From assembly GCF_001613245.1 (NCBI RefSeq), contig NZ_BDBZ01000016.1, positions 91,564 to 155,563 on the forward strand: a stretch of DNA of 64,000 nucleotides, in the 5' to 3' direction. The position numbers and the translations under genes were made by a program. This document shows positions 16,235 through 24,870 of the stretch, piece by piece. The notes beneath the pieces are model-generated. The model saw only the letters and a list, made by a program, of their open reading frames with translations, made no database searches and was not told the origin of the DNA. The first letter of the stretch is position 1, and each line of letters opens with the position of its first letter. Source of the DNA: Nocardia speluncae NBRC 108251. GTDB taxonomy: Bacteria; Actinomycetota; Actinomycetes; Mycobacteriales; Mycobacteriaceae.

Positions 16235-17611
16235 TCAGGATCGATCGAGAGCCCAGCGGAACCGGCCGTCCGGTGCATGCGAAAGCACCACCTTCGGCGG
16301 AATGGGTAATTCGTGGAAGGGTGATTCGTTGGAATCCATCTGGTACCCGGCGGTATTCGGGTAGATCAGCAGATCGCCGGTTTCCGCGGCGCGCGGCAGC
16401 GGGATCCGCCGCCAGCTGAGCATGTCGGATTCGAGGCAGGTCGCGGCGCCGACGACCGTGGGGGTGGGCGTTCCGGCAGCGGCGGGCCACAGCACCGGGT
16501 CGGGCAGGTATTCGCTGTCGAACCACTGTTCCGACAGGCTCAGGCTGGAACCGTCCACCGTCAGCACTCGGTACGGCTGCCCGTGCTCGTGGCGTGTCTT
16601 GTTGCCCTGGACGCGGAACACGGTGCTGCCCGCGCGGTCGAGCAACGCCCGGCCCGGTTCGACCGCCAGCGTGGTGCCGGTCTGCCGGAGCCGCCGGGCC
16701 AGGTCGTCACGTTCCAGAATCGCGGCCAGCATGGCCGGGCCGGCTTCGGGAAAGGAATACGGATAATACGATTCGAAGGCTTTTCCGGAATGGAACCACC
16801 GGCGGTTGGCTTCGTCGCGGAACGCGGACCAGTGTTCGGCGGGTACGTAATCCACCCCGAAGCCGCCGCCGACGGAAATAACGGTGGCCGGATGGCCCTG
16901 CGCCCGCGCGGAATGAATACGATCCAGCAACTGAACCGCCAATTCGGCACGGGGAACCGGGTCGTATCCGGACAGATGAAAACTGAAGCCCTGGAGTGTG
17001 ATCGACGGGAATTCGGCGGCCGCAGCGACCGCCTGGCCGAGTTCGTCCGCCGCCATTCCGAACCGGCTGGCCGAAGCGGCAGGCAGCGCCCGCAGCAATA
17101 TCCGTACCGGGATATCCAGGGCGGAGAGACGTTTCAACTCGTCCACGCTGTCCACGGCGATCAGGCATCCGTGCCGGGCAGCGAGCCAATGCAATTCATC
17201 GGCCTTCTCCGGCCCGGTCACCAGCAGATCCGCACCGCGGACGCCCTGCGCCAGTGCGGCGACGAGCTCGCCGGTACTGGATACGTCGACCCCCGCGCCC
17301 GCGGTCGCGCAGGCTCGGGCGACGCATGCCGCCTTGTTCGCCTTCTTCCCGTAGAAGACCGTCCCGGGAACTCCGGTGGCGGCGAAAACCCGCTGGAATC
17401 CCCGGATGTTGTCGACCACCCGGGCCGGATACATCATGTGGAAGGGCCCGCCGACAGCGAATGCGATATCTGCCAGCAGATGCGGATCCGCGAGCACCTG
17501 CTCCTCCCAGGGGTCACGGTGAGCGGGCAGTGGTGCGGCCACTGTGCCCGCATGCTCACCGCGGGAACCGGGGCCGGCTCCTGCGGGCGCGCCGGCTCCG
17601 GTCAATCCCAT
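16235..17611 (-). CDS. Fold-type III PLP decarboxylase (LysA/SbnH-like)
   Basis: 458 aa. The alanine-racemase-like barrel carries the PLP lysine (K90 in FYGKKANK), then HLSGYDP and SVGGGFGVDYV. The C-terminal beta domain has AVEPGRALLD and CLESDML. Related enzymes decarboxylate diaminopimelate, ornithine/arginine or, for SbnH, citryl-diaminopropionate. The first ~30 residues (Gly/Ala/Pro-rich) are not part of the fold. The ATG overlaps the end of the SbnB-like gene by 10 bp, so both are co-translated. The substrate cannot be read from the sequence; context suggests a diaminopropionate derivative. Confidence 0.87.
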   Translation of the reverse strand: MGLTGAGAPAGAGPGSRGEHAGTVAAPLPAHRDPWEEQVLADPHLLADIAFAVGGPFHMMYPARVVDNIRGFQRVFAATGVPGTVFYGKKANKAACVARACATAGAGVDVSSTGELVAALAQGVRGADLLVTGPEKADELHWLAARHGCLIAVDSVDELKRLSALDIPVRILLRALPAASASRFGMAADELGQAVAAAAEFPSITLQGFSFHLSGYDPVPRAELAVQLLDRIHSARAQGHPATVISVGGGFGVDYVPAEHWSAFRDEANRRWFHSGKAFESYYPYSFPEAGPAMLAAILERDDLARRLRQTGTTLAVEPGRALLDRAGSTVFRVQGNKTRHEHGQPYRVLTVDGSSLSLSEQWFDSEYLPDPVLWPAAAGTPTPTVVGAATCLESDMLSWRRIPLPRAAETGDLLIYPNTAGYQMDSNESPFHELPIPPKVVLSHAPDGRFRWALDRS

Positions 17612-18612
17612 AGCGCGACCTCCGTGCCCCGTCCCTCGGCGATGGCCCGTTCGGCCAGTGCGTGGGCCACCGCGATATCGGTGAGCACCAGACCGCTGTT
17701 GTAGACGAAGATCCGTTCGTCGGCGTGCCGGCGGGCGACGGCCCGCCGGCTCAGGATCTGCGGCAGTTCGGCGTCCACCGGGCGCAGCGCACCGGTTTCG
17801 TCGGCCATATCGGTGCCGGTCAAGGCCATTTGCTCGGCGCTGGTGGCGATCACCCGGTCGGCGCCGCTCAGGGTGGAAGGGGCGAGACCGTAACCCACCA
17901 GGACCACCACCGCGCCCGGTTTCAGGTGCTCGGATTCGATCGCGACCTCGGTGCCCGGCCCGGCCGTGGCCAGTACGACATCCGCCGTCCGTGCCGCCGC
18001 GTAGGGGTCGGCCACCGTTTCCAGCAGCGCATGGGGCGCATACTCGGTGAGCTGGCGGTGGACCGCTTCGATGCCCTCGGGGTGGGTGCCGTAGAGCATC
18101 AGTTTGCGCAGTTGCGGATTGGCGGCCAGCAGATGCGGTAGCGCGTTACGCCCCTGGGTCCCCGTGCCGATCAACAGTACCGAATCCGCTTCCCGGCTCA
18201 GTGTTTCCCGCACGAGCAGCGCGGATACCGCCGGGGTGCGCAGGGCACCCACCCGGGCGCAGTCCATCATGGCGATGGGGGCGCCGGTGGTGTCGTCGTA
18301 GAGCGTGATGGTGGTGAAGTAGCGCTTGGTGGTGCGGTCGTGGCCCGGGTCGAACTTGTACGACGACTTCATCGCGACCACCCGGCGCCGGCCGTCGCGG
18401 CCCAGCATGGCGTAGGCCACCGACCAGCCGTCCGGGTTGGCGACGCTGAGTTTGCGTGGGTTGTCCGAATCACCTGCGGCCAGGGCGATATAGGCCTCTT
18501 CCACAGCGCGGACCACCTCGGCCGGAGCCACCGGCACATCGGCCAGGTCGCTGCGGCTCAGGACGCGCAGTGGAGTTGCTCGGTCACGTGTGCCCAATGG
18601 ATCCTCGATCAT
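17602..18612 (-). CDS. Ornithine cyclodeaminase / mu-crystallin family dehydrogenase, SbnB-like
   Basis: 336 aa, the same length as SbnB. The N-terminal substrate domain contains KLSVANPDGWSVAYAM and VAMKSSYKFDPG. The Rossmann domain begins at SVLLIGTGTQGRNALPHLL and continues through VLATAGPGTEVAIES. SbnB oxidatively cleaves the SbnA product to L-2,3-diaminopropionate and 2-oxoglutarate using NAD. Adjacency to an SbnA-like gene supports that role over ornithine cyclisation. Its ATG lies 29 bp inside the hydroxylase gene and its stop overlaps the decarboxylase start. Confidence 0.88.
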   Translation of the reverse strand: MIEDPLGTRDRATPLRVLSRSDLADVPVAPAEVVRAVEEAYIALAAGDSDNPRKLSVANPDGWSVAYAMLGRDGRRRVVAMKSSYKFDPGHDRTTKRYFTTITLYDDTTGAPIAMMDCARVGALRTPAVSALLVRETLSREADSVLLIGTGTQGRNALPHLLAANPQLRKLMLYGTHPEGIEAVHRQLTEYAPHALLETVADPYAAARTADVVLATAGPGTEVAIESEHLKPGAVVVLVGYGLAPSTLSGADRVIATSAEQMALTGTDMADETGALRPVDAELPQILSRRAVARRHADERIFVYNSGLVLTDIAVAHALAERAIAEGRGTEVALWD

Positions 18613-19762
18613 CTACTGCACCGTTCCGCTCATTGCGCACCTCCCGAGCCGGTGCCGCCTGTCGCGGTGGCGCCGGTGGAAAGGGTGCGACGATCTGCTG
18701 ACCGTATCCATTCTCCCTGGATTCGGCTGCGCGGCGCGGGTGTTCGGGTAGCCGGATGTTCACTCGTTTGAGCCAGCGGTCGGTGCCGTCGTAGCGTGGA
18801 GTGAACGGTACCCGGCCGTGGACGGCGACATCGTTGTCGATCAGCAGCAGCTCACCGGGGCGTAACGCGGGCATGGCGCAGACCCGTTCGAGTTCGCGTT
18901 CCAGCTGCGCGTAGGCCTCCCGGAACTCCGGGCAGGCGTCGTCGAGGGGCGTGTAGGCCGGGTCGAAACGCAGTGTGAGCGAACCCGGGTCGTCTTCGTG
19001 TCCCGGTTCGCTCCACAGTGTCGGCACCGGGACGGCCTCGGCTCGTTCGAATGCCGATCCGTAGGAGACATCCGGCAGGATCGGCAGGGTGGGCGTGCGC
19101 AGTATGTCCTGATGTGGCCGCGTCAGCCGGACCCGGCGTATCGATGACACCGTCGTGCCGACCGATTCGGGGTTACGCAGGCAGGCCAGCATGAGCATAT
19201 TGGCGCGCTGCGGGTGGAACGCATCCTCGGTATGTGGGCTGAGCAGGACGGTGCTGCTGGCGCCGGATTGTTCGAATTCGTGCCCCGCGGCGGGGACGAT
19301 GTTGTTGACCAGCCGCCCGTCCTGCTGGCCGGCCCAGCCGAACGGTTCACCGGCGGCCGCGGCCAGCAGCAGCATGGCGATATCCAGTTCGAGCGAGCCG
19401 CGCGCCCGGCCGGGATCGGTACTCCACAGTGCCGCGGTCTGCCAATCCGGTGGCGTGGGCCCGATTTCGCTGTCGGACAGCGGTAGTCCGCGCACTATGC
19501 AGGCGCCGGCTGCGGTGGCCGGTGGGCGGAGGGTGGCGCGTACCGCCGCCGGCAGGTCACCGGCGTGGGTGCTGATTTGTGCCAGCAGGGCAGGGTCGGC
19601 GAGCGGTTCGGACGCGTTGACGGCGGAGTGAGTCGATGTGCGAGCTATCTCAGCGGCCAGGTCGCGTACCGCCTGTGCGGCGGTGCCGGGTAACTCACGG
19701 TGCTCGATATCGTCGATGTTGGGTGGGTGAAGCGCTTTACGTTCGGAGAGAACGCTTTTCAC
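18584..19762 (-). CDS. Fe(II)/2-oxoglutarate hydroxylase, clavaminate synthase/VioC-like
   Basis: 392 aa. The double-stranded beta-helix iron ligands are visible: H177 and E179 in SPHTEDAFHPQRAN, and H315 in DNDVAVHGRVPF; R329 in TDRWLKRV is placed to bind 2-oxoglutarate. The HTEDAF...LRNPESVGTT stretch is very like arginine hydroxylases such as VioC and OrfP, and the metal-ligand spacing is nearly the same. These enzymes hydroxylate the beta carbon of free amino acids. GTG at 19762 is chosen for the AGAAGGGA upstream. It is the first gene of the operon, 81 bp after an iron-box-like palindrome. The C-terminal ~45 residues are disordered and Arg/Pro-rich. Substrate unknown. Confidence 0.88.
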   Translation of the reverse strand: MKSVLSERKALHPPNIDDIEHRELPGTAAQAVRDLAAEIARTSTHSAVNASEPLADPALLAQISTHAGDLPAAVRATLRPPATAAGACIVRGLPLSDSEIGPTPPDWQTAALWSTDPGRARGSLELDIAMLLLAAAAGEPFGWAGQQDGRLVNNIVPAAGHEFEQSGASSTVLLSPHTEDAFHPQRANMLMLACLRNPESVGTTVSSIRRVRLTRPHQDILRTPTLPILPDVSYGSAFERAEAVPVPTLWSEPGHEDDPGSLTLRFDPAYTPLDDACPEFREAYAQLERELERVCAMPALRPGELLLIDNDVAVHGRVPFTPRYDGTDRWLKRVNIRLPEHPRRAAESRENGYGQQIVAPFPPAPPRQAAPAREVRNERNGAVDDRGSIGHT

Positions 19763-19842
19763 CAAAGTTTCCCTTCTCGGAATCGTGGATCGCGGTACCG
19801 GTGCGGACGAGTCGATGTGCGAAGTTAGTGCGTGGCCGCTGC

Positions 19843-19861
19843 GCTGGCAAGGCTTACCTAA
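19843..19861. promoter_or_regulatory. Iron-box (IdeR/DmdR-type) operator, proximal
   Basis: GCTGGCAAGGCTTACCTAA matches 13 of 19 positions of the IdeR/DtxR consensus TTAGGTTAGGCTAACCTAA, with a perfect GGCT centre and ACCTAA right arm. It lies 81-99 bp before the GTG of the hydroxylase gene in an AT-richer patch that could hold the promoter. Suggests repression by iron-loaded IdeR. Confidence 0.6.
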
Positions 19862-19956
19862 CTAAACTGTGTCATAGCGACCGTGTATAACGCGCTCGAT
19901 GCGCAGGTGGGTGGGTGTATGGTCATCGGGTCTTGCGGCTGCGGTGAGACGCAGAA

Positions 19957-19975
19957 CACGGTAAGGCTAGCCTGC
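19957..19975. promoter_or_regulatory. Iron-box (IdeR/DmdR-type) operator, distal
   Basis: CACGGTAAGGCTAGCCTGC matches 12 of 19 consensus positions and contains the self-complementary core AGGCTAGCCT found in real iron boxes. It lies 195-213 bp upstream of the hydroxylase start. The neighbouring lipoprotein gene ends at 20063 and points the same way, so both boxes can only serve the minus-strand operon. Confidence 0.5.
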
Positions 19976-20062
19976 CCTTGCGGCAAAATTCCGGACGACT
20001 CGCCGGTGATGAGAAGGGCGGGGCCGCAACGTTTTCCACCCGGTCATCCCGGGCCGGAACGG

Positions 20063-21271
20063 CTACAGGCTGTTCGCCAGCAGCGCGTACTGGGCCGCGG
20101 TCTTCTGCCGGATCTGGGTTTCGTCGTCGCTGGACACCACACCGACATAATTCTTGTACGGGATGAAACAGCGATATCGGTATTGACGATCCGGATCGCC
20201 GGTACCGTTGAGCTCCAGGCATTTCGCACCGGGCACCGCCGCCGGTGCAGCCATCGGATCGTAGGCCGGGCCTGCCGATTCGATGAACCCGTTCACCAGA
20301 ATCGGGGCGCCGGCCGGATCCCGCACCCGCGCCACGGAACTGCCGGCGGCGTAGGCGGTGGTTTCGAACCCGGATTCGTCGAGCAACCGGGCCCGGGCGG
20401 GCTGATCATCGGCCGAATTGATCAAATAGTTGCGGCCGTAGACGGCGAACTGGTCCGGATCCGGCTCGTGCCCCTCCCGATCGGTGACCACCACCCGCGC
20501 CAGCAGATTCTGCGGGTCCACCGCCAGACCGGCGATATCGGCAGTCGGCGTCGGTTCGAACCGGGCGAGCTGATCGAGCTGAGCGGTCAGAGTTCTGTCC
20601 ACCCACGACACCAGATCGGCGCTGTCGGCCGCCGGGCGCTGGACGAACAGCGAGATCACGAACTCCCCGTGGGCGAGGAACGCGCCGATATTCGCGACAC
20701 CGGGCCGCCAGTGCAGCAGCGCCTGCGGGTACTTCTCCGATTCCAGTTTCCGGTTGTCCGGCGAGACACCGATATCGGCGGCCTCCAGTTCGCCGGCCGC
20801 CTTCGCGGCGCTGCCCGTATCGGGGAAACGCAGTGCCACCACCTGGAGCGCGGTGGCATCCGAAGTCGGCCGCGTCTGTCCCGCGGGGTCGCCCTGGTCG
20901 GCACCGCTGGCGGCGTAACCGACCACCATCCTGCGATTCTCGAGGATCGGTTCGGATACATTGGCCAGGAAATCGACCGCGGTCGCCGGGTCCGGCAGCA
21001 CCTTCGACCCTCGGCCGAATTTCAGCGACGGATCGACCTGGCTGCTCGTCGTGACGGCTTCCGACATCCGGATGCCTTCCAGCACCACGCCGTGGTCACC
21101 GGCCCCCTGCGGATAACTGAACCGGTCGACCGGGAAATCACCGACATCGAGGGTTCGGACATCGATCTCACCCGGCACCGGCGTACCGGCCACCGAACCA
21201 CATCCGGACAGCCCGGCCACCAAGAGCGCGACCAGCGCGGTGAACGCGCCGCACCGTGTTATCCGAACCAT
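20063..21271 (-). CDS. Conserved lipoprotein, DUF7373-like
   Basis: 402 aa. Lipoprotein signal with lipobox LSGC (residues ~13-26: VALLVAGLSGCGSVAG), so it is anchored on the outer face of the membrane. The mature part is a two-domain, mostly alpha/beta protein with two late cysteines (GAKCLELNG and YRCFIPYKN) that could form a disulfide. It resembles the large lipoprotein family, common in Nocardia, that carries this domain; no function is established. The ATG at 21271 gives a proper signal peptide. It is upstream of, and co-oriented with, the iron-box operon but separated by 300 bp. Confidence 0.75.
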   Translation of the reverse strand: MVRITRCGAFTALVALLVAGLSGCGSVAGTPVPGEIDVRTLDVGDFPVDRFSYPQGAGDHGVVLEGIRMSEAVTTSSQVDPSLKFGRGSKVLPDPATAVDFLANVSEPILENRRMVVGYAASGADQGDPAGQTRPTSDATALQVVALRFPDTGSAAKAAGELEAADIGVSPDNRKLESEKYPQALLHWRPGVANIGAFLAHGEFVISLFVQRPAADSADLVSWVDRTLTAQLDQLARFEPTPTADIAGLAVDPQNLLARVVVTDREGHEPDPDQFAVYGRNYLINSADDQPARARLLDESGFETTAYAAGSSVARVRDPAGAPILVNGFIESAGPAYDPMAAPAAVPGAKCLELNGTGDPDRQYRYRCFIPYKNYVGVVSSDDETQIRQKTAAQYALLANSL

Positions 21272-21414
21272 GGGCAGGCCCCCCGTTCCGATCGAAGCCG
21301 CAGTGTCGAAGCTACCCGACGTCGGGTGATCTCGGGGAGTGCCGGTCCGGCCGTGCCATACCCTGGTGTGGTGGCAGACAACCCGCGGCAGCACCCGGGC
21401 GGAGATTGATCCGC

Positions 21415-22725
21415 ATGCAGGACCAGCAGGTCGAGGTGGTGTACGGGCCGCATGCCGTGGCCCGGGTCGCGGGCGCGGTGGTGCTGGTGGCCCACCGCGG
21501 TACCGGCCGCCCCACCGCGGACTCCCCGGCCGTGCAGGCTCTGGTTGCCCTGGCCGAACTGGTCTATGAGGCCAGCGTTCGGCACCCCGACGGCCCCGGC
21601 GCCACGATCGCCCGGGACGCCACCAGATGGCTCATGGCATATACAGAGCGGGGTGGCCCCGGCGGTTCGGTCGATTTCGGGATACTGTCCGCCGCGGGAC
21701 CGGACCGGCTGGCGATCTTCCTGCACGGCGCCGTCACCGCAGTCGTGGCCGGTGCCACCACCGAATATTTCCACGGCCGCGACGCGGCGCTCACCGTCGA
21801 CCGGACCGCGTCGATACCGTCCCGCGCGGTGGCGCTGTTCGTCGACGACCCGCTCGCGGACACGGACGACGACGCAGTCCGGCCCGAGCTCCCCGCCGCC
21901 CGCGGGATCGGCCGATTGGTCGAAGGTATCGCCGAAGCCGGCGGGGCGATCGCGTGGGCACCCGCTGTCCGGCGACCCGCCGTGTTGCCGGAACCGGACC
22001 GGGCGAATGGGGTGGTACTCGGTAAAGCAGCCGTACGCGCAGGGTTTGAACAGCTCGGTGAACCTGTGGTTTCACTGGATGGTGCGCAGGGCCCGGCCGC
22101 AAGACCAGGGACTCCGGACGCGCCGGCGGGAAGCCTCGGGAGGGCACCGGGAGATCCGGAGGTCGAATGCGTGCCGGAACCCGCGGTGGAGAATCCGGGG
22201 GGCCCACGCAACCATCGGAGGTCACGAGCACTCCGGGGGCGGCGGCCGAAAGTTCCGGGATCTCGGAGCAGGGTCCCGAGACCGCTGCCCGGCGCCCGGA
22301 CGATGACGAACCGCCGGCCCCGCGGCGCGACCCCGCCGGCGCAACAGCCCCCGCACCGACTCCGCCGGTCGACAGTGTGCAGCTGTCCGAGCGGGCGACC
22401 GTCACATCCTCCGGCGACCGCGAACAGGACAGCGGGCGACCGGCCGCCACCGATCCTCATCACGCGCAGACCGAGATCAGTGGCAGGCAACCACCCCGGG
22501 CGGGCCTGCCCGGGGAGGGACTCGACGAGACCGGCGACTCACCCGCGAACCGGGCGGGCCGGTCGCGGCCGCAGCCGGTGCATCCCACCCCACGCATGGA
22601 TATTCCGGTACCGCAATCAGGCCCGGGTGAGTGGCCACGGCAAGGCCCGCCGGAGCGCGCGACCCCGCCGCTGGATCCCGAACTGCGCCGGCGCACCGAA
22701 GCCACCGCTAAAGGTGCGGCGCTGA
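21415..22725 (+). pseudogene. N-terminal part of an FHA-domain protein (apparent frameshift)
   Basis: The ATG at 21415 (GGAG upstream) opens a frame whose first ~240 codons look genuine: VEVVYGPHAVARVAGAVVLVAHRGTGR... to VVSLDGAQG. This matches the N-terminal module seen before FHA domains in related Nocardia proteins (from memory). From about 22150 onward the frame turns into Arg/Pro nonsense until its stop at 22725, while the adjacent frame (22167-23204) takes over with coherent sequence ending in an FHA domain. I read this as one ~600-aa gene split by a frameshift around 22140-22200. Two overlapping genes, programmed shifting or a sequence error remain possible. Confidence 0.55.
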
Positions 22726-23204
22726 CTGTGAAGGTCAGGGGCTTCAAATGTGCGCGTGCCCACCCCACCGACCCGCGCTCGGCGTTCTGCAGTGTGTGCG
22801 GGATGCCGGTGGATCAAACTCAGCCGCTCATCGAAGTGATGCGGCCGCCGCTGGGCATCCTGGTCCTCGACGACGGTTCGACCCACCTGCTGGAAACCGA
22901 TTCCGTCCTCGGCCGCGATCCGGAGAAATCCGAGCCGGCCCGCCGCGGGCTCACTCCGCTGCAGCTCACCGACAATTCTGGCGGCATGTCGCGGGCGCAT
23001 GCCGAACTGCTACTGACCGAGTGGGATGTGACGTTGGTGGACCGCGGTTCTACGAACGGCACCCGGGCCCGCGCTCCCGGATTCCGGGAATGGGCGCGGG
23101 TGCCGCCGCATCAGCCGGTGGTACTGGTGCCGGGCACGGAGATCCTGATCGGTAACCGCACGCTGCGCTTCGAATCCGCTGCACCGCCACCTTTCGGGTC
23201 CTGA
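22167..23204 (+). CDS. FHA-domain protein (C-terminal part, frameshifted relative to upstream half)
   Basis: 345 aa from the first ATG. A ~190-aa disordered Pro/Gly/Arg-rich segment precedes a small Cys motif (KCARAHPTDPRSAFCSVCGM) that may bind zinc. A forkhead-associated domain follows, with GMSRAHAELLL and RGSTNGTRARAPG giving the conserved Ser-Arg, His and Asn-Gly residues that read phosphothreonine. Such domains are partners of Ser/Thr kinases. Probably the second half of the protein begun at 21415. Near the FHA-ABC gene at 24871. Confidence 0.7.
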   Translation: MRAGTRGGESGGPTQPSEVTSTPGAAAESSGISEQGPETAARRPDDDEPPAPRRDPAGATAPAPTPPVDSVQLSERATVTSSGDREQDSGRPAATDPHHAQTEISGRQPPRAGLPGEGLDETGDSPANRAGRSRPQPVHPTPRMDIPVPQSGPGEWPRQGPPERATPPLDPELRRRTEATAKGAALTVKVRGFKCARAHPTDPRSAFCSVCGMPVDQTQPLIEVMRPPLGILVLDDGSTHLLETDSVLGRDPEKSEPARRGLTPLQLTDNSGGMSRAHAELLLTEWDVTLVDRGSTNGTRARAPGFREWARVPPHQPVVLVPGTEILIGNRTLRFESAAPPPFGS

Positions 23205-23322
23205 GGCCCGACAGCAGCTCTGCCCAGGTGCTCCGCCCTCGTGTGCTTGTTCTTCGCCGGACCGAACCGCGCAGCACCACGATCCTGAAGGACGCGTAAT
23301 CGGCTGGCAGGCCGGTTCGTGA

Positions 23323-24756
23323 CTACTCGTACCGCGCGGCGCAGGTTTCTTCTCCCCCCAGAACCCCGGCGCGGAAGGCGTCGACCCGGGAGAACCCGCT
23401 CGGCACGGTTTTGCCCTCCACATCACTGGCGGCGAGACCATCTGTGAGCAGGCCGGATACCGCTTCGTCCAGATCGCCTGCGGCCAGCGTGATATCGCCT
23501 ACGTCGCGGCCGGTCTCGGCCAGTTTGCCCGTGGCCACACCGGACAGGCATGCGGCCCGGAGCCCGGTTTTCGCACCGACCAGTTCCTGGTCGCGGCTGC
23601 GTTGTACCGACAGGGTGTAGCGGGAGATGAACACGACGTAGCCGTTGTAGTCACCGGTCACCTTCACCGGTAGCGGAACATCGGCCTCGTCGGTTGCCGC
23701 CCCGCGTTCGGAGAGCCCGTCGACATTGGTCGCGATCGTATTGTTCGCCGGGCAGTAGGTCACGGGCTCGGTGGAGACGCCGTCGCGGCAGTCGATTTCG
23801 GCGCCGTCGTAGCTGTAGACCGGTTCGTCGGGTACCGGCAGGATCACCGAAAGCGCCTTGCCCAGTTCGACCAGGCTCTCCTCGGTGATATCGAATTCGC
23901 CGGAGGCGCCGTCGAAGGTCTGTGGCAGATCGCCGCGCCGCTGTTCGATCTCGTCCATATCGATCCCCTTGCAGCCCTTGGCGCCGTCGGTGAAGCCGAC
24001 CTGCACGGCGGTGACCCGCTCGAAGGCCGAACCGTGCACACTTTCCGGGTCGTCGGGGTCGGAATCGCGGATCGCGACCGTCGCGGCGAGTACCGAATTC
24101 AACCCGTCGGAGGTGTTGATGGTGAAGTAGTCCGATTCGCCCTCCGCGACCCAGCGCATGTAGGCACCGGCGAAACAGTCGGCCTGCTGCTCCTTGACGA
24201 TCACCGGATCGTCACGATCGACGATATCGGCGTTGTTCTGGATCGCGTGACCGTATTCGTGGGCGATCACCATGACCACCGCCATCTGCCCGAATGTCTC
24301 CGACATCGTGGGCAGCAGCAGCGTCCGGTCCCAGCCGATGGAGTTGTCCAGCCGGCAGTAGGCGGCATTGACCATCCGGTAGGTCGATTCGGTGCAGAAC
24401 TCGACCGATTCGCGGCGGGAATCGCGGGCACTCCAGGAGATCAGCTTCTCCACCGGCTCGAAATCGCCCTCGAACTCGGTGCCGTAATGCTTGTCCCAGT
24501 ACGCCTGGACGTCGGTGACCGCGTTCAACGCCAAGGTGTCGATCTCACCGCCGTCACCGTTGTCGGCACTCAAATCGGTGGGCGGGACGTTCTCGCGGGG
24601 CCCATTGGGGCCGCTCGTCGTCGGCAGCCCGGCCACCTGGAAAGGATTGTCGTAGACGGAGACCGCCCGGCCGTCCACCGCACGGGTACACCCGGTGACC
24701 AGCAGCACCGCGCACAGTGCCGCCACAGTGAGCGCGGCGACCCGGAGTTTCGGCAT
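23323..24756 (-). CDS. Lipoprotein neutral zinc metallopeptidase
   Basis: 477 aa. The signal ends at a lipobox VTGC (residues ~18-23). The catalytic motif is HEYGHAIQ, with a downstream Glu in KEQQADCFAGAYMRWV, as in the putative neutral zinc metallopeptidase (YpfJ-type) family. Further cysteines (EFCTEST, AYCRLDN, DCRDG, YCPANN) suggest disulfides. The ATG at 24756 follows GGGAGGA; the frame is open far upstream only because it runs antisense to the ABC gene. The C-terminal ~150 residues have no assigned role. Divergent from the FHA-ABC gene, sharing a 114-bp promoter region. Confidence 0.85.
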   Translation of the reverse strand: MPKLRVAALTVAALCAVLLVTGCTRAVDGRAVSVYDNPFQVAGLPTTSGPNGPRENVPPTDLSADNGDGGEIDTLALNAVTDVQAYWDKHYGTEFEGDFEPVEKLISWSARDSRRESVEFCTESTYRMVNAAYCRLDNSIGWDRTLLLPTMSETFGQMAVVMVIAHEYGHAIQNNADIVDRDDPVIVKEQQADCFAGAYMRWVAEGESDYFTINTSDGLNSVLAATVAIRDSDPDDPESVHGSAFERVTAVQVGFTDGAKGCKGIDMDEIEQRRGDLPQTFDGASGEFDITEESLVELGKALSVILPVPDEPVYSYDGAEIDCRDGVSTEPVTYCPANNTIATNVDGLSERGAATDEADVPLPVKVTGDYNGYVVFISRYTLSVQRSRDQELVGAKTGLRAACLSGVATGKLAETGRDVGDITLAAGDLDEAVSGLLTDGLAASDVEGKTVPSGFSRVDAFRAGVLGGEETCAARYE

Positions 24757-24870
24757 GGATCCTCCCCCATTTTCGGCCGGTTCGGGTGCTGGCATCTCCC
24801 GCTGAGCGGGGTGATCACCCCCCAAGCGGGGGCATCTCCGATGCCCGGGTAATGGAATAGTATCCGCTGC

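Noticed and set aside
19883..21409. 508-codon plus-strand open frame over the lipoprotein gene
   Set aside because: It is the antisense shadow of a lipoprotein with signal and lipobox; the sequence is Arg/Gly/His-rich with no domain, as expected in very GC-rich DNA.
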